Assembly: GCF_000513195.1 (NCBI RefSeq)
Contig: NZ_CBVI010000040.1
Span: 1-42,471, forward strand
Direction: 5' to 3'
Source of the DNA: Bacteroides timonensis
GTDB taxonomy: Bacteria > Bacteroidota > Bacteroidia > Bacteroidales > Bacteroidaceae
Length of the DNA: 42,471 nt
The position numbers were made by a program, and so were the translations under genes. Within the stretch, counting starts at the first letter, position 1. Each line of letters starts with the position of its first letter. Of the stretch, positions 35,223-42,471 are shown piece after piece. Below the pieces are notes generated by a model. It was not told the DNA's origin. It made no database searches and saw nothing but the letters and a program-made list of their open reading frames with translations.

Positions 35223-35621
35223 ATGGCACACCGCTTGAACACTAACAAACAGTTTATGGTAGGCAACGGCATCCTGGCCTTTGCAGTTATTTTCGTTGTC
35301 GTCATCTTCGTTTACATGAGCCTGCGCCTGCAGAAGCAGAAAGATGAAGACCGGAACTTTATCGAAACGTACACCATCACCCTGGAAAAAGGATTTATCG
35401 GAGATTCCCTGTCACTAATGATTAATGACAGCGTGCTGGTGAATAAGAAAATAACCGAAGAACCATTCAGTATGGATGTGAAACGTTTTGCCGAACAGAG
35501 CGCATTGTTGATTGTGGATAAAGCAACGGATCAACTATCCCTGTTCGAACTGAGCGAGAAAGGTGGTAACTACCGGTTTGAAAAAGAAAATGGGGAAGTA
35601 AAACAGCTGGCGCAAAAATAA
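35223..35621 (+). CDS. Small single-span membrane protein of unknown function
   Basis: This is a 132-residue protein with a short basic N-terminus (MAHRLNTNKQF), one transmembrane helix (about residues 12-34, GNGILAFAVIFVVVIFVYM) and a soluble C-terminal domain of about 95 residues (TYTITLEKGFIGDSLSLMINDS, DQLSLFELSEKGGNYRFEKENG), likely outside the cytoplasm. The frame runs upstream to 35067, but ATG 35223 sits just after a consensus -7 promoter element and starts a sensible membrane anchor. It stands alone, divergent from the hydrolase gene and convergent with the CsgG operon. I recognise no family or function. Confidence 0.75.
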   Translation: MAHRLNTNKQFMVGNGILAFAVIFVVVIFVYMSLRLQKQKDEDRNFIETYTITLEKGFIGDSLSLMINDSVLVNKKITEEPFSMDVKRFAEQSALLIVDKATDQLSLFELSEKGGNYRFEKENGEVKQLAQK

Positions 35622-35626
35622 TTCAC

Positions 35627-35696
35627 CACAGAGTAACACAGAGTCTCACAGAGTTTTATTTCAATAGATTAAACTCTGTGAGACTCTGTGTTACTC
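35627..35696. repeat. Perfect 26-bp inverted repeat of 10-bp CACAGAGT units
   Basis: Bases 35631-35656 pair perfectly with 35671-35696 apart from a one-base bulge near the outer end, around a 14-base loop. Each arm has three 10-base units starting CACAGAG (from 35627). It lies between two convergent stop codons, so it could serve as terminator. Its architecture resembles the cassette ends in the suf operon, but there is no gene inside. Confidence 0.85.
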
Positions 35697-35709
35697 CTGT
35701 AGTGAGAAC

Positions 35710-36654
35710 TTATTTCACCTGAAAATAGAACTTATGCTTCAGTGATTTTCCCGGCATCTTAAATGTCAGTTCCACAAAGTTCTCTTCATCTTCCAGACAG
35801 TCTTCGCTATTATAAGTTATCAGAATGTCTTCGCCACATGGCACAGCTTTCAGTTGGGAAGCGCAGTTAGAAGTAAGTTTCGGCATAGCAGCCGTAGTTA
35901 TCTTCTTTCCTTTTATAAATAAGGAGACTATATAAGCATCCTTGCCGTCCGACTTTCCTTCGGCAGTGATAAAGGTTGGCAATTTCCGGTAGTTCTGAAC
36001 AACACCTTCCGCCCATTCGCGACGTGTCTTATCGAAGAAATATTCTGCGGCGGGACGCATTTTTGTGATGCACTGGTCTATTTCTTCCACCGAAGAGATA
36101 TCGGAAATACGCTCTTCCATCTTCTTTATCAAGTCTTCCATCGCACGATCCTGCTCTTCGAACTGACGAACCAACGCTTTATGTTCACTTTCAGGGAAGG
36201 GATAGCGTATCGCATAAGCGTACGTTATCTTACCGGACTTCTTATCACGGCGTTTCTCCCAATACGAACCATCGACTTTAGAAAGTGAGATCCCCTTGAT
36301 AAAAGGCAAAGAAGCCGCACGGGTAGAACCTTCGGCCATATACTGATCGACAAACTCCGTGATACGGTCACCGTTACCGGAAGTCTGCTTCACTGTATGC
36401 GAATCCGAGAACTCGATATTCTGTGCCACAGCCTGAATAATCTGGCGCTTCACACTTTCCAGGCATTGCTGACGCGACTCTTCCATCGAACCAGTCTCAG
36501 CAGAAGCCACGATATAACCGGACTCCGCAGACTCATACCAGACGGGAGCTTTCTTATCACTCTTCTCAACGACTTTATATGCCTGGGCAAACAATGAAGC
36601 TGCTCCCATGCAGAAAAGCAAGGCAACCGTAATTCCTATTCTTTTCATCTTCAT
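35710..36654 (-). CDS. LPP20/FlgP-like exported protein
   Basis: This is a 314-residue exported protein. The signal peptide is MKMKRIGITVALLFCMGAAS...FAQ. The ATG at 36654 is chosen over 36681, which lies inside the preceding gene; 36648 is also possible. Residues about 30-125 have the pattern of LPP20/FlgP-type domains (APVWYESAESGYIVASAETG, SRQQCLESVKRQIIQAVAQ). A charged coiled-coil-like stretch follows (EEQDRAMEDLIKKMEERISD, about 165-185), then a beta-rich C-terminal domain (about 225-314). It is last in the four-gene operon. Function is unknown; relatives are outer-membrane-associated accessory proteins. Family assignment is tentative. Confidence 0.8.
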   Translation of the reverse strand: MKMKRIGITVALLFCMGAASLFAQAYKVVEKSDKKAPVWYESAESGYIVASAETGSMEESRQQCLESVKRQIIQAVAQNIEFSDSHTVKQTSGNGDRITEFVDQYMAEGSTRAASLPFIKGISLSKVDGSYWEKRRDKKSGKITYAYAIRYPFPESEHKALVRQFEEQDRAMEDLIKKMEERISDISSVEEIDQCITKMRPAAEYFFDKTRREWAEGVVQNYRKLPTFITAEGKSDGKDAYIVSLFIKGKKITTAAMPKLTSNCASQLKAVPCGEDILITYNSEDCLEDEENFVELTFKMPGKSLKHKFYFQVK

Positions 36655-36671
36655 AAGCGGTTTTCCTTTCT

Positions 36672-37805
36672 TTATTTCCAATCAACGGGCAGATTATGGA
36701 TAATCACTTTACAGTTATCCACCGTCATTTCTACATACGAAAGTGTGGCACAAGGAGTACTGACACCTTTGATTTCGAACACCTTACCTATTCTAACACC
36801 TTTCGGCATCTTGTTTCCATAAGTCCAGGAAGTACAGCCATTCGTCTCTATCTGAGAGAAATTAGTAAAAGTCGCACCATCCGGATCAATCGCCGAAGTC
36901 ATACGAATAGTCGCACTGTTATTCGTCACACCTGTATTGGTGAAACGGGCATAGACACGAATACTTTCAGCCGTTTCATTGCCTTCACAAGACACCAGTT
37001 CGAAAGAAAGGTCATTGCAGGATACCGAGATCTTACATTCGGGCAAAGGAGACTTCTCAGGCTGCACGGCAACCGGTTCGGGAGACGTCACGGGCTCTGC
37101 GACAGGAGTAGGTTGCACTTCCGGAGCAGGTTCCGGGGAAGCCGGTTCTTCGGGAGCCGGTTCAGGAGCAACAGGCGATTCCTGCGGCTCCCGCTTCCCT
37201 ATCTTTTGCAATATACCCAACACTTCATCGTAGCAAGGTACCGTTTCGGGAACTATAGACAAATAATCCGCAGCTTCATTCAAGAGCCCGGCATCTATCA
37301 GCACCTCCGCTTTCTTAATGATGACAGGACAATTCTGCTGGTAGAAATCAGCAATACGCTTACGTGTAGTGCGGATGAAACGTACAAAAGCCGGATCGGT
37401 AACCTTGATGCCGGAGATAAGCGAAGCAATCGCATCGTCCTTACTTCCGGTAGCGTCTCCCTGCACCTCGATAACGGCTGTTCCATATACACTGTCGTCA
37501 TACTTATTGCGGGCGGTCAATGAAAATTCACCTGTAACCAACGTCACATCCCGCAATAATCCTTCCGTCTTCTTCGTCTCTCCGAGAACAAGTTCGGGCT
37601 GAATGACGAACGCATTGTAAAGTGAAGCAGTTCCGGCATTATTGCGGGCAATAATTTGCTCCACTTTCAGTTTCAGTGCATCCATGTTCTTCTGGCTTAA
37701 TCCCTTCTGCGTGGGCGTACCCGCCACAAAATGAATGTTATCCTGCGCCGCCGCACCCAGCGAAACGAGCAACAGTAAAGCCCATAGAAATCTATTCTTC
37801 TTCAT
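36672..37805 (-). CDS. Exported protein with Pro/Glu linker, function unknown
   Basis: This is a 377-residue protein with a signal peptide (FLWALLLLVSLGAAAQ). The N-terminal domain (about 22-200) contains paired helices (AFVRFIRTTRKRIADFYQQN, KKAEVLIDAGLLNEAADYLS). A low-complexity linker of Pro/Glu/Ala/Val follows (about 205-255), then a beta-sandwich C-terminal domain (CKISVSCNDLSFELVSCEGN, IRVYARFTNTGVTNNSATI) with several cysteines that could form disulfides. The linker suggests two domains spanning a distance in the periplasm. No family is recognised. It starts 11 bases after the upstream gene's stop and ends 17 bases before the next start, so it is co-transcribed with the CsgG-like gene. 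Confidence 0.82.
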   Translation of the reverse strand: MKKNRFLWALLLLVSLGAAAQDNIHFVAGTPTQKGLSQKNMDALKLKVEQIIARNNAGTASLYNAFVIQPELVLGETKKTEGLLRDVTLVTGEFSLTARNKYDDSVYGTAVIEVQGDATGSKDDAIASLISGIKVTDPAFVRFIRTTRKRIADFYQQNCPVIIKKAEVLIDAGLLNEAADYLSIVPETVPCYDEVLGILQKIGKREPQESPVAPEPAPEEPASPEPAPEVQPTPVAEPVTSPEPVAVQPEKSPLPECKISVSCNDLSFELVSCEGNETAESIRVYARFTNTGVTNNSATIRMTSAIDPDGATFTNFSQIETNGCTSWTYGNKMPKGVRIGKVFEIKGVSTPCATLSYVEMTVDNCKVIIHNLPVDWK

Positions 37806-37816
37806 AAAATGCAGAT

Positions 37817-39079
37817 TTATTTAATGGTTACAGTCAACCCTTGCCCCATTGTTACTACAGAGGCAACATATTCTCCCCCTAATTTCTCATCGAGGAAGTT
37901 CTTCAGTTCGGTACTGAAGCGGGAAATGGTATAAGCGCGTCCCTGCGCTTCATCCCAAATTGGCACTTGTACGGACATATCGATCACCTTGTCGTTGCTG
38001 CGGCTCATATCGTAAACACCATTCAAGGCGTGAACCTGCAACCAGTCTTCCAATACGGTCTTAAAACTTGCGCTTCCATCGGGCAACGGCTGGTCAAAGT
38101 CCCAGTCGGTGATGGATTTCGCCAGTACCATTTGGATAGCCATCTCACGACCGTTCTTCACAATGTCATTGAAAGAAGCCTGCAACTTGGTAAAAAACTC
38201 ATCTTTTACCTTTTTAAGAGCATAGTCCGTCAACTTAATGGTATCTGTAGTGACATACTTACCACTTTGGAAAGTGGCGCTTGCCAGATTGCCTGCCGTC
38301 TGAAATTCAGTTGCCGTCAGCTCCAGCGACACTTCGCTTTGACGTCTTGTATCAGTGGTTGTCAGCACTTTGGCAGTCACAATGATATCCGCACCCATAT
38401 TCTGAATCATCTTAGTTACGGCATCAGACTGAGTACCAGCTGTCAGCACGTCATTCCGTTTCGCCCGTTTCAGTTGGGCAAGGAAATCTTTCGTCTTATA
38501 TCCGCGTGAACTGAACTCACTGGTCATCTTGCTCACGGCATAACTCAACATCTGATTGTGATCCAGGATAGCACGTATATCTTCACCTTCTCTGGTATAA
38601 GGAACCACCGTCACCGTAGGCAAACTTACCTGACTGTTGGGAGTGCCCACTGCCATACCAAGATTAGTCTGCACCTTATTCCGGTTCAGATCTTTCTGCA
38701 AAGCATCGAACAGAATAGTCATTTCCACCGTGCAGCGGTATTGCTTACCTTGTTTTTCCGGTCCCTCCGTAATCGTATAGTCCTTAACAAACACAGAATA
38801 ACGGTTTTCATCAAAAAAGCGGCGGTCATAGTCAGGTTTTGCAGTAGAAATCATCGGATTTCCTTTATTGACTCCATCCACCCCCGTGTAGAATAAGGTA
38901 TAGAAGGCAGACTTCAATGCCATATTTGCCGCCTCTTTCTTCTTCTCACTGATACCCAAGGCACGGACAGTCAATGTGTTTCCCTGCTGTTGCAGAAAGA
39001 CCACTTCACTGGAATAATTCTGTCCGCAAAGAGTGGCGGATAGAAATATTCCCAAAAGAAACATAAAACAATGCTTCAT
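37817..39079 (-). CDS. Exported DUF6175-like protein (FlgT/LPP20-like N-terminus)
   Basis: This is a 420-residue exported protein with signal peptide (MKHCFMFLLGIFLSATLCGQ). The start of the mature protein (LTVRALGISEKKKEAANMALKSAFYTLFYTG) resembles the FlgT/LPP20 domains that convert repeated Ala-helices into an envelope-binding fold. The middle contains MGADIIVTAKVLTTTDTRR, reminiscent of the CsgG/LpoB nucleotide-like core. I associate the overall type with DUF6175, a Bacteroidota family of unknown function, but only from memory. It is second in the operon, 18 bases after the CsgG-like gene. It may be a partner of that protein in an outer-membrane-associated complex. Confidence 0.78.
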   Translation of the reverse strand: MKHCFMFLLGIFLSATLCGQNYSSEVVFLQQQGNTLTVRALGISEKKKEAANMALKSAFYTLFYTGVDGVNKGNPMISTAKPDYDRRFFDENRYSVFVKDYTITEGPEKQGKQYRCTVEMTILFDALQKDLNRNKVQTNLGMAVGTPNSQVSLPTVTVVPYTREGEDIRAILDHNQMLSYAVSKMTSEFSSRGYKTKDFLAQLKRAKRNDVLTAGTQSDAVTKMIQNMGADIIVTAKVLTTTDTRRQSEVSLELTATEFQTAGNLASATFQSGKYVTTDTIKLTDYALKKVKDEFFTKLQASFNDIVKNGREMAIQMVLAKSITDWDFDQPLPDGSASFKTVLEDWLQVHALNGVYDMSRSNDKVIDMSVQVPIWDEAQGRAYTISRFSTELKNFLDEKLGGEYVASVVTMGQGLTVTIK

Positions 39080-39097
39080 AATAACTGTATGGTTTTA

Positions 39098-39979
39098 TTA
39101 GTTGAAAATCCCGCCCATCAATGTCTGTTCGCGGGAAACGATCTTTATCGGTTGCTCATCACGGATGGCTTTCATGATTTCTTCACCACCCTTCTGCACC
39201 TTACACAAAGAGATATCATCTCCTTCAACCGCCTTCACGGTCAAACGGCCGATTTCCTTCTTGGCTTCGCGTCCGGCAACTTCACGTATGGCATAAACAG
39301 TAAATTTCTGGGCTTCTTTCACACCATTCATGGAGCCGAGGTTAATGTACACTTCCTCTGCCTTGCCTTTCTTCTCGCTATTTACTTCAAGGATAGTTCC
39401 TTCCATTTTGAAGTATTCATCCACAAAATCGCGCATGCTGTATACCGCACTTTTGATAGTGTTGGCAATGGCTTCTTCCTTATTGCCACCGGTTCCTCCG
39501 GTCAGTCCACTGTGCTGGAACGTCTTTGTACCGATCAATGTACCGTTCTTCGGATTGATAACTTTCAGTGTATAAGATACTGAGCCATCATAATATCCTT
39601 TTCCATCTCTTGTCTTATAAGCAGCAGTCATAGAAGATACCTGACCTGTAATGATGAACTGCGCCCCCAATTCTTCCATCACTGAGAGGCGGTCCATTTC
39701 ATTATCGTCACCCGAAGAGATATTAGCAGATGAGCGACGTTGCGATTCAATACGCAAGGCATCCTGTGCATCCACATCAATCAGAATCACACGTTCCATC
39801 TTCTGTATACCCTCAATCACCGTATTACGCAAGCCCTCTACCCACGAAAACGGCGCATCGCTGGAGCGTTTGAAATAGTCAATGAATACCGTAGGCTTTC
39901 CCTTCGGCTCATCAAAGTTCTGGCTATAACCGGTAAGTGAATATACCACACAAAACACTAAGAGTACAATCTTTTTCAT
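39098..39979 (-). CDS. CsgG/HfaB-like exported protein
   Basis: This is a 293-residue protein with a signal peptide (VLLVFCVVYSLTGYSQ). It has the CsgG-type core: KPTVFIDYFKRSSD at the first strand, GLRNTVIEGIQKMERVILIDVDAQDALRIESQRR, GAQFIITGQVSSMTAAYKTRDGKG, VSYTLKVINPKNGTLIGTKTFQ and AIANTIKSAVYSMRDFVDEYF. A C-terminal beta domain (about 195-293, VNSEKKGKAEEVYINLGSMNG) is added beyond the usual fold. No lipobox cysteine is visible, unlike Escherichia coli CsgG. It is first in a four-gene operon. No curli-type subunit gene is nearby, so amyloid export is not implied; an envelope-assembly role is a guess. Confidence 0.85.
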   Translation of the reverse strand: MKKIVLLVFCVVYSLTGYSQNFDEPKGKPTVFIDYFKRSSDAPFSWVEGLRNTVIEGIQKMERVILIDVDAQDALRIESQRRSSANISSGDDNEMDRLSVMEELGAQFIITGQVSSMTAAYKTRDGKGYYDGSVSYTLKVINPKNGTLIGTKTFQHSGLTGGTGGNKEEAIANTIKSAVYSMRDFVDEYFKMEGTILEVNSEKKGKAEEVYINLGSMNGVKEAQKFTVYAIREVAGREAKKEIGRLTVKAVEGDDISLCKVQKGGEEIMKAIRDEQPIKIVSREQTLMGGIFN

Positions 39980-40035
39980 AAACTTCTTGAATTATATAAT
40001 TTAAACTTCTGAACTTACATCTTACTTTAATTTTT

Positions 40036-40066
40036 CAAAAATAAACATTTGTTATCAAACCGCAAG
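40036..40066 (-). promoter_or_regulatory. Candidate promoter of the CsgG-like operon
   Basis: On the minus strand CTTG (40066-40063) is followed after 19 bases by TATTTTTG (40043-40036), matching the Bacteroides consensus with one mismatch in the -33 box. The ATG at 39979 is about 50 bases beyond the expected start point. Confidence 0.6.
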
Positions 40067-40131
40067 AGCGTTTACGTTTATTAACTCAAAAAAGAAATAC
40101 AATCACGGAAAACAGTGACAGCCCCTATACC

Positions 40132-40382
40132 GTGTACTGATTGTATCAGAATCATGTCTGCATCGTACCCGAACCGTATCTGCACCGTACTTGCTCCGTA
40201 CATTCTCCACTTAAAGGTACCTCTGACCGAAGGAACTACGGAGTTGGTACGGAGCAAGTACGGCTCAGATACGGTTTAAGGGTAATCCAAGTCGTGATAA
40301 GTGAGTCGGTAAGTTATGGTAAGCCGCAGTAAGTGAGCTGGTAAGCCGTGGTAAGTGAGTTGATAAGCCGCGGTAAGTGTAC
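40132..40382. repeat. Array of about twenty 11-bp degenerate tandem units in two opposed blocks
   Basis: Seven 11-base units run from 40132 to 40208 (for example GTATCTGCACC, GTACTTGCTCC, GTACATTCTCC). A 31-base spacer follows, then about thirteen 11-base units from 40240 to 40382 (for example GGAGCAAGTAC, GGCTCAGATAC, TGGTAAGCCGC, GGTAAGTGAGT). The inner parts of the blocks are inverted copies (40172-40201 with 40247-40276, 2 mismatches in 30). The array lies between the metallopeptidase stop codon and the CsgG-operon promoter. No gene is seen in 39980-40412. Confidence 0.85.
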
Positions 40383-40412
40383 AGTAGCAATATGTGGCAC
40401 GACTTCAAGTGG

Positions 40413-41111
40413 TTAAAACTCCGTGCGATATTGCCTCAATTCTTTCCGCAAAGCTTGGGCTTTTCCTTCCGTCAATTCATCGAGAAGTGCCCAGAAACGC
40501 TCTCCGTGATTCATCTCACGAGTATGAGACAATTCGTGCAGAAGTACATAGTCTATCAGATGTTTCGGCAACAAAACCAGATAGTAAGACAGGTTGATTG
40601 TGCGCCGTGCCGAACAACTCCCCCAGCGTCCACTGCTGGAATTGATTTTTACACTTTGGTAAGGCAGATTGTGTTTCTGTGAAAGCATATACAGACGGGG
40701 TGGAAGAATGATCTTTGCATTACGACGCAGAGCCTCCTCGATAACTTTACGTAACCATACTTGTAATTCCGCATCAGCAAAATCGGCTCCCGGCGGACAG
40801 ATAATCTGCATCTCTCCCAACTCGGAGCGTGAAAGGAAACGTTCGCGCTGTCCGCTTACAAGACTTAATTTGAAAAACTCCGTATCAATCCGAAAATTTA
40901 AGTCTATCAGAGGACGAGTATGTTTTTTCCGGGCCACCCGCAAACGGGGACGCAGTTCTTCTATCGCATTCTTTATCTCTTTAAGTGTAGTTCCCGGCGG
41001 AATGGTTACATAGATAGCATCTTCCCGCGTACGAAAAGTCAAACGCCGCGCACGGGTATTCACTTTAATGAGAAAGCGTCCAAGTTCATTATCTTCCAAT
41101 ATATTTTCCAA
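40413..41111 (-). CDS. YgjP-type zinc metallopeptidase (DUF45), TTG start
   Basis: This is a 232-residue cytoplasmic protein of the YgjP-like/DUF45 (M48-type) group. The zinc site is HELSHTREMNHGERFW (HExxH plus the later His and Glu), preceded by SSSGRWGSCSARRTINLSYYLVLLP, which is typical of this family. There is no ATG at a fitting place. The frame continues up to an ATG at 41216, but that adds a stretch (FGHLSVFGYPVICIFERYFV) unlike the family. TTG at 41111-41109 lies 10 bases after a strong GGGAGG ribosome-binding site, so it is chosen. Substrates of the family are not known. It stands alone, divergent from the GIN-domain gene. Confidence 0.88.
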   Translation of the reverse strand: MENILEDNELGRFLIKVNTRARRLTFRTREDAIYVTIPPGTTLKEIKNAIEELRPRLRVARKKHTRPLIDLNFRIDTEFFKLSLVSGQRERFLSRSELGEMQIICPPGADFADAELQVWLRKVIEEALRRNAKIILPPRLYMLSQKHNLPYQSVKINSSSGRWGSCSARRTINLSYYLVLLPKHLIDYVLLHELSHTREMNHGERFWALLDELTEGKAQALRKELRQYRTEF

Positions 41112-41191
41112 AACAATAAAGCCTCCCAATGAATAAACAGACAAATAAACGAAATATCGTTCGAATATACAAATGACTGGGTACCCAAAAA

Positions 41192-41205
41192 CGGACAAGT
41201 GTCCG
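41192..41205. promoter_or_regulatory. 14-bp palindrome, possible operator
   Basis: CGGACA and TGTCCG are perfect inverted halves around AG, in the 270-base gap between two divergent genes. GGGTACCC lies 12 bases to the left. A dimeric regulator could bind, but no regulator gene is nearby. I see no consensus promoter in this gap. Confidence 0.35.
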
Positions 41206-41384
41206 AAAATGAACACCTGCCCTAAAAGAATACATGCTAATTATCAACACTTTATAAAACTGGCATGAATATTGACCTATAGAATGTAACCGGACGTTGC
41301 CAAAAGAGTTTCTAAAAAAGAGAAAAAAGTATGCAACCTTTTTTAAGTAACTTACGTCTAATAGATAAACAGGAATAATATACA

Positions 41385-42275
41385 ATGAATAATTATAAAA
41401 CTAAAAAAGTTATGAGAAAGTTAGCAAGCCTCCTTACATGCATCTGTTTAATCCTTAGTACAACAGCGTGCTCACAAAGCAAGAACTACAGTTCAGGTAA
41501 CTGGGGTAGTAAAAAAGTGATAGCCAGCAACAAATACGTAACAAAGGACATCAAGGTAGATAACTTCAAAAAGATCAGTGTAGCCGGTAGCCCTGATGTT
41601 ACGTTTACTCAGAAGTCGGGACGCCCCGAAGTAGAAGTCTACACCTCGGACAACATTGTTGACTTGCTGGATATTAAAGTAAAGGACAACACCTTATATA
41701 TAGGTTTCAAGAAGGACGTCAATGTGTCTTACAAGAAACTCGAAGTACGTGTATCCGCCGAAACTCTGAATGGGATTTCTGTTGCCGGTTCAGGAGATAT
41801 ATTCCTGAAAAACGGTCTCCAGACTAATGACAATTTATCAATCAATGTTGCCGGTTCAGGAGATATTAAAGGCAGTGGCATCAAATGCAATGATATGAAA
41901 GTATCTGTAGCAGGATCGGGCGATATCAATGCTGATAATATTACTTGTAACAACCTGAAAGTATCCGTTGCAGGATCGGGTGACATGGTATTAAGAAATG
42001 TAACAGCTACGGGCACGGAAGCAAGTGTGGCCGGATCAGGCTCGGCAACTATTACCGGTACAACCCAAACAGCTACTTACAGCGTAGCCGGATCAGGCGA
42101 TTTGCTTACAGAAGGTTACGAGGCTCAACGCGTTACCGCCAGTGTAGCAGGCTCGGGCAGCATCAAATGTTTCGCAACCGAATTCCTGAAAGCACGCACC
42201 AGCGGCAGCGGAAAGATAGGATACAAAGGAAATCCGGAACTGGATTACCCGAAAAAGAGTCTGTACAAACTTTAA
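41385..42275 (+). CDS. GIN-domain (DUF2807) beta-helix lipoprotein
   Basis: This is a 296-residue lipoprotein with lipobox LSTTAC (Cys29). The mature part is a head-GIN/DUF2807 domain: VDNFKKISVAGSPDVTFTQK, then a run of about nine rungs built on VAGSGDI (residues about 65-280). These are the stacked turns of a right-handed beta-helix. Such proteins are exported and often surface-attached; their function is not established, though adhesion or a structural role has been suggested. ATG 41385 has AGGAA nine bases upstream; the second ATG at 41412 (MRKLAS) is an alternative that gives a shorter signal peptide. It is a single-gene unit followed by a hairpin terminator. Confidence 0.92.
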   Translation: MNNYKTKKVMRKLASLLTCICLILSTTACSQSKNYSSGNWGSKKVIASNKYVTKDIKVDNFKKISVAGSPDVTFTQKSGRPEVEVYTSDNIVDLLDIKVKDNTLYIGFKKDVNVSYKKLEVRVSAETLNGISVAGSGDIFLKNGLQTNDNLSINVAGSGDIKGSGIKCNDMKVSVAGSGDINADNITCNNLKVSVAGSGDMVLRNVTATGTEASVAGSGSATITGTTQTATYSVAGSGDLLTEGYEAQRVTASVAGSGSIKCFATEFLKARTSGSGKIGYKGNPELDYPKKSLYKL

Positions 42276-42326
42276 GATTCTCTCTTATGACTACTATAAA
42301 AAGGATAGTTTAACACAAAATTCAAG

Positions 42327-42364
42327 CGAAAGGGGTTCCGGGAGGAAGCCCTTCGTTGTTTTTA
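42327..42364 (+). terminator. Rho-independent terminator of the GIN-domain gene
   Basis: CGAAAGGGGTTCC (42327-42339) pairs with GGAAGCCCTTCG (42344-42355) with one bulge, and TTGTTTTTA follows. At the window end another palindrome, CCTCCCGGGAGG (42459-42470), suggests a further terminator belonging to a gene beyond the edge. Confidence 0.8.
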
Positions 42365-42471
42365 TCCAATGGAGATTTCAAACGGAGATGATTCGGTTTT
42401 TTCGAGTTATGAATTAATTTTCCAAAAGGCTTCCCTAAAACACAAAAAAATAGGGGAACCTCCCGGGAGGG

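Noticed and set aside
36696..37523. A 275-codon plus-strand frame opposite the Pro/Glu-linker protein gene
   Set aside because: It is a shadow frame; the Arg/Phe-rich composition mirrors the Pro/Glu linker and there is no protein-like domain.
40290..40390. Repeats resembling a CRISPR array
   Set aside because: The units are 11 bp, degenerate and directly adjacent, with no constant 25-40 bp repeat, no unique spacers and no cas genes.
41780..42160. Near-identical DNA repeats as possible insertion or phase-variation sites
   Set aside because: They are explained by the repeated VAGSGD protein rungs and vary mostly at synonymous positions. Kept only as a minor note on rung number.
1..42471. tRNA, rRNA or integrase-type attachment sites
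   Set aside because: No cloverleaf, rRNA segment or recombinase gene was recognised on either strand by reading. A computed search would be needed to exclude short ncRNAs.

Overview
The window looks like a chromosomal segment of a gut Bacteroides (Bacteroidota). Reasons: a SusC/SusD pair behind an ECF sigma/FecR switch, lipoprotein signals with short LSSC/ATSC-type lipoboxes, promoters of the TTTG-N19-TAnnTTTG type, BACON and GIN domains, and the rimP-nusA-infB-cvpA-sufBCDS gene order. No rRNA, tRNA, CRISPR array or transposase gene was recognised.

Region 1 (1-12.3 kb). A CNNM/DUF21-CBS membrane protein cut by the window edge converges on a long minus-strand operon read rimP, nusA, infB, cvpA, sufB, sufC, [insert], sufD, sufS. 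It couples translation/transcription factors to the SUF iron-sulfur assembly machine. A 489-bp cassette bounded by perfect 37-bp inverted repeats and carrying a GxxExxY (PDDEXK-fold) gene sits exactly between sufC and sufD. That gene has a one-base frameshift near its start.

Region 2 (12.3-30.6 kb). An ECF sigma factor and a FecR-type anti-sigma factor precede a very tight run: an STN-domain SusC-like transporter, a SusD-like lipoprotein, an unknown lipoprotein, a BACON-PDZ-S41 protease lipoprotein, a TlpA-like thioredoxin, a DUF6029-type barrel, an Omp28-like thioredoxin lipoprotein, two large Ig-like lipoproteins and a small porin-like barrel, ending at a strong terminator. There is no glycoside hydrolase or polysaccharide lyase. 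A protein, peptide or other non-glycan ligand is therefore more likely than a polysaccharide. This is the best candidate for an uncharacterised multi-component system.

Region 3 (30.6-35.1 kb). A minus-strand group: alpha/beta hydrolase, feruloyl/acetyl-type esterase and GH3 beta-glucosidase, consistent with trimming esterified plant oligosaccharides.

Region 4 (35.2-42.5 kb). A small membrane protein, a four-gene minus-strand operon of exported proteins (CsgG-like, two LPP20/FlgT-like, one Pro/Glu-linker protein), a YgjP-type metallopeptidase with a probable TTG start, and a GIN-domain beta-helix lipoprotein.

A theme across the window is intergenic DNA built as inverted arrays of short degenerate tandem units. 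The unit sequence and length differ at each place (8, 9, 10 and 11 bp). The 11-bp array at 40.1-40.4 kb has about 20 units in two opposed blocks.
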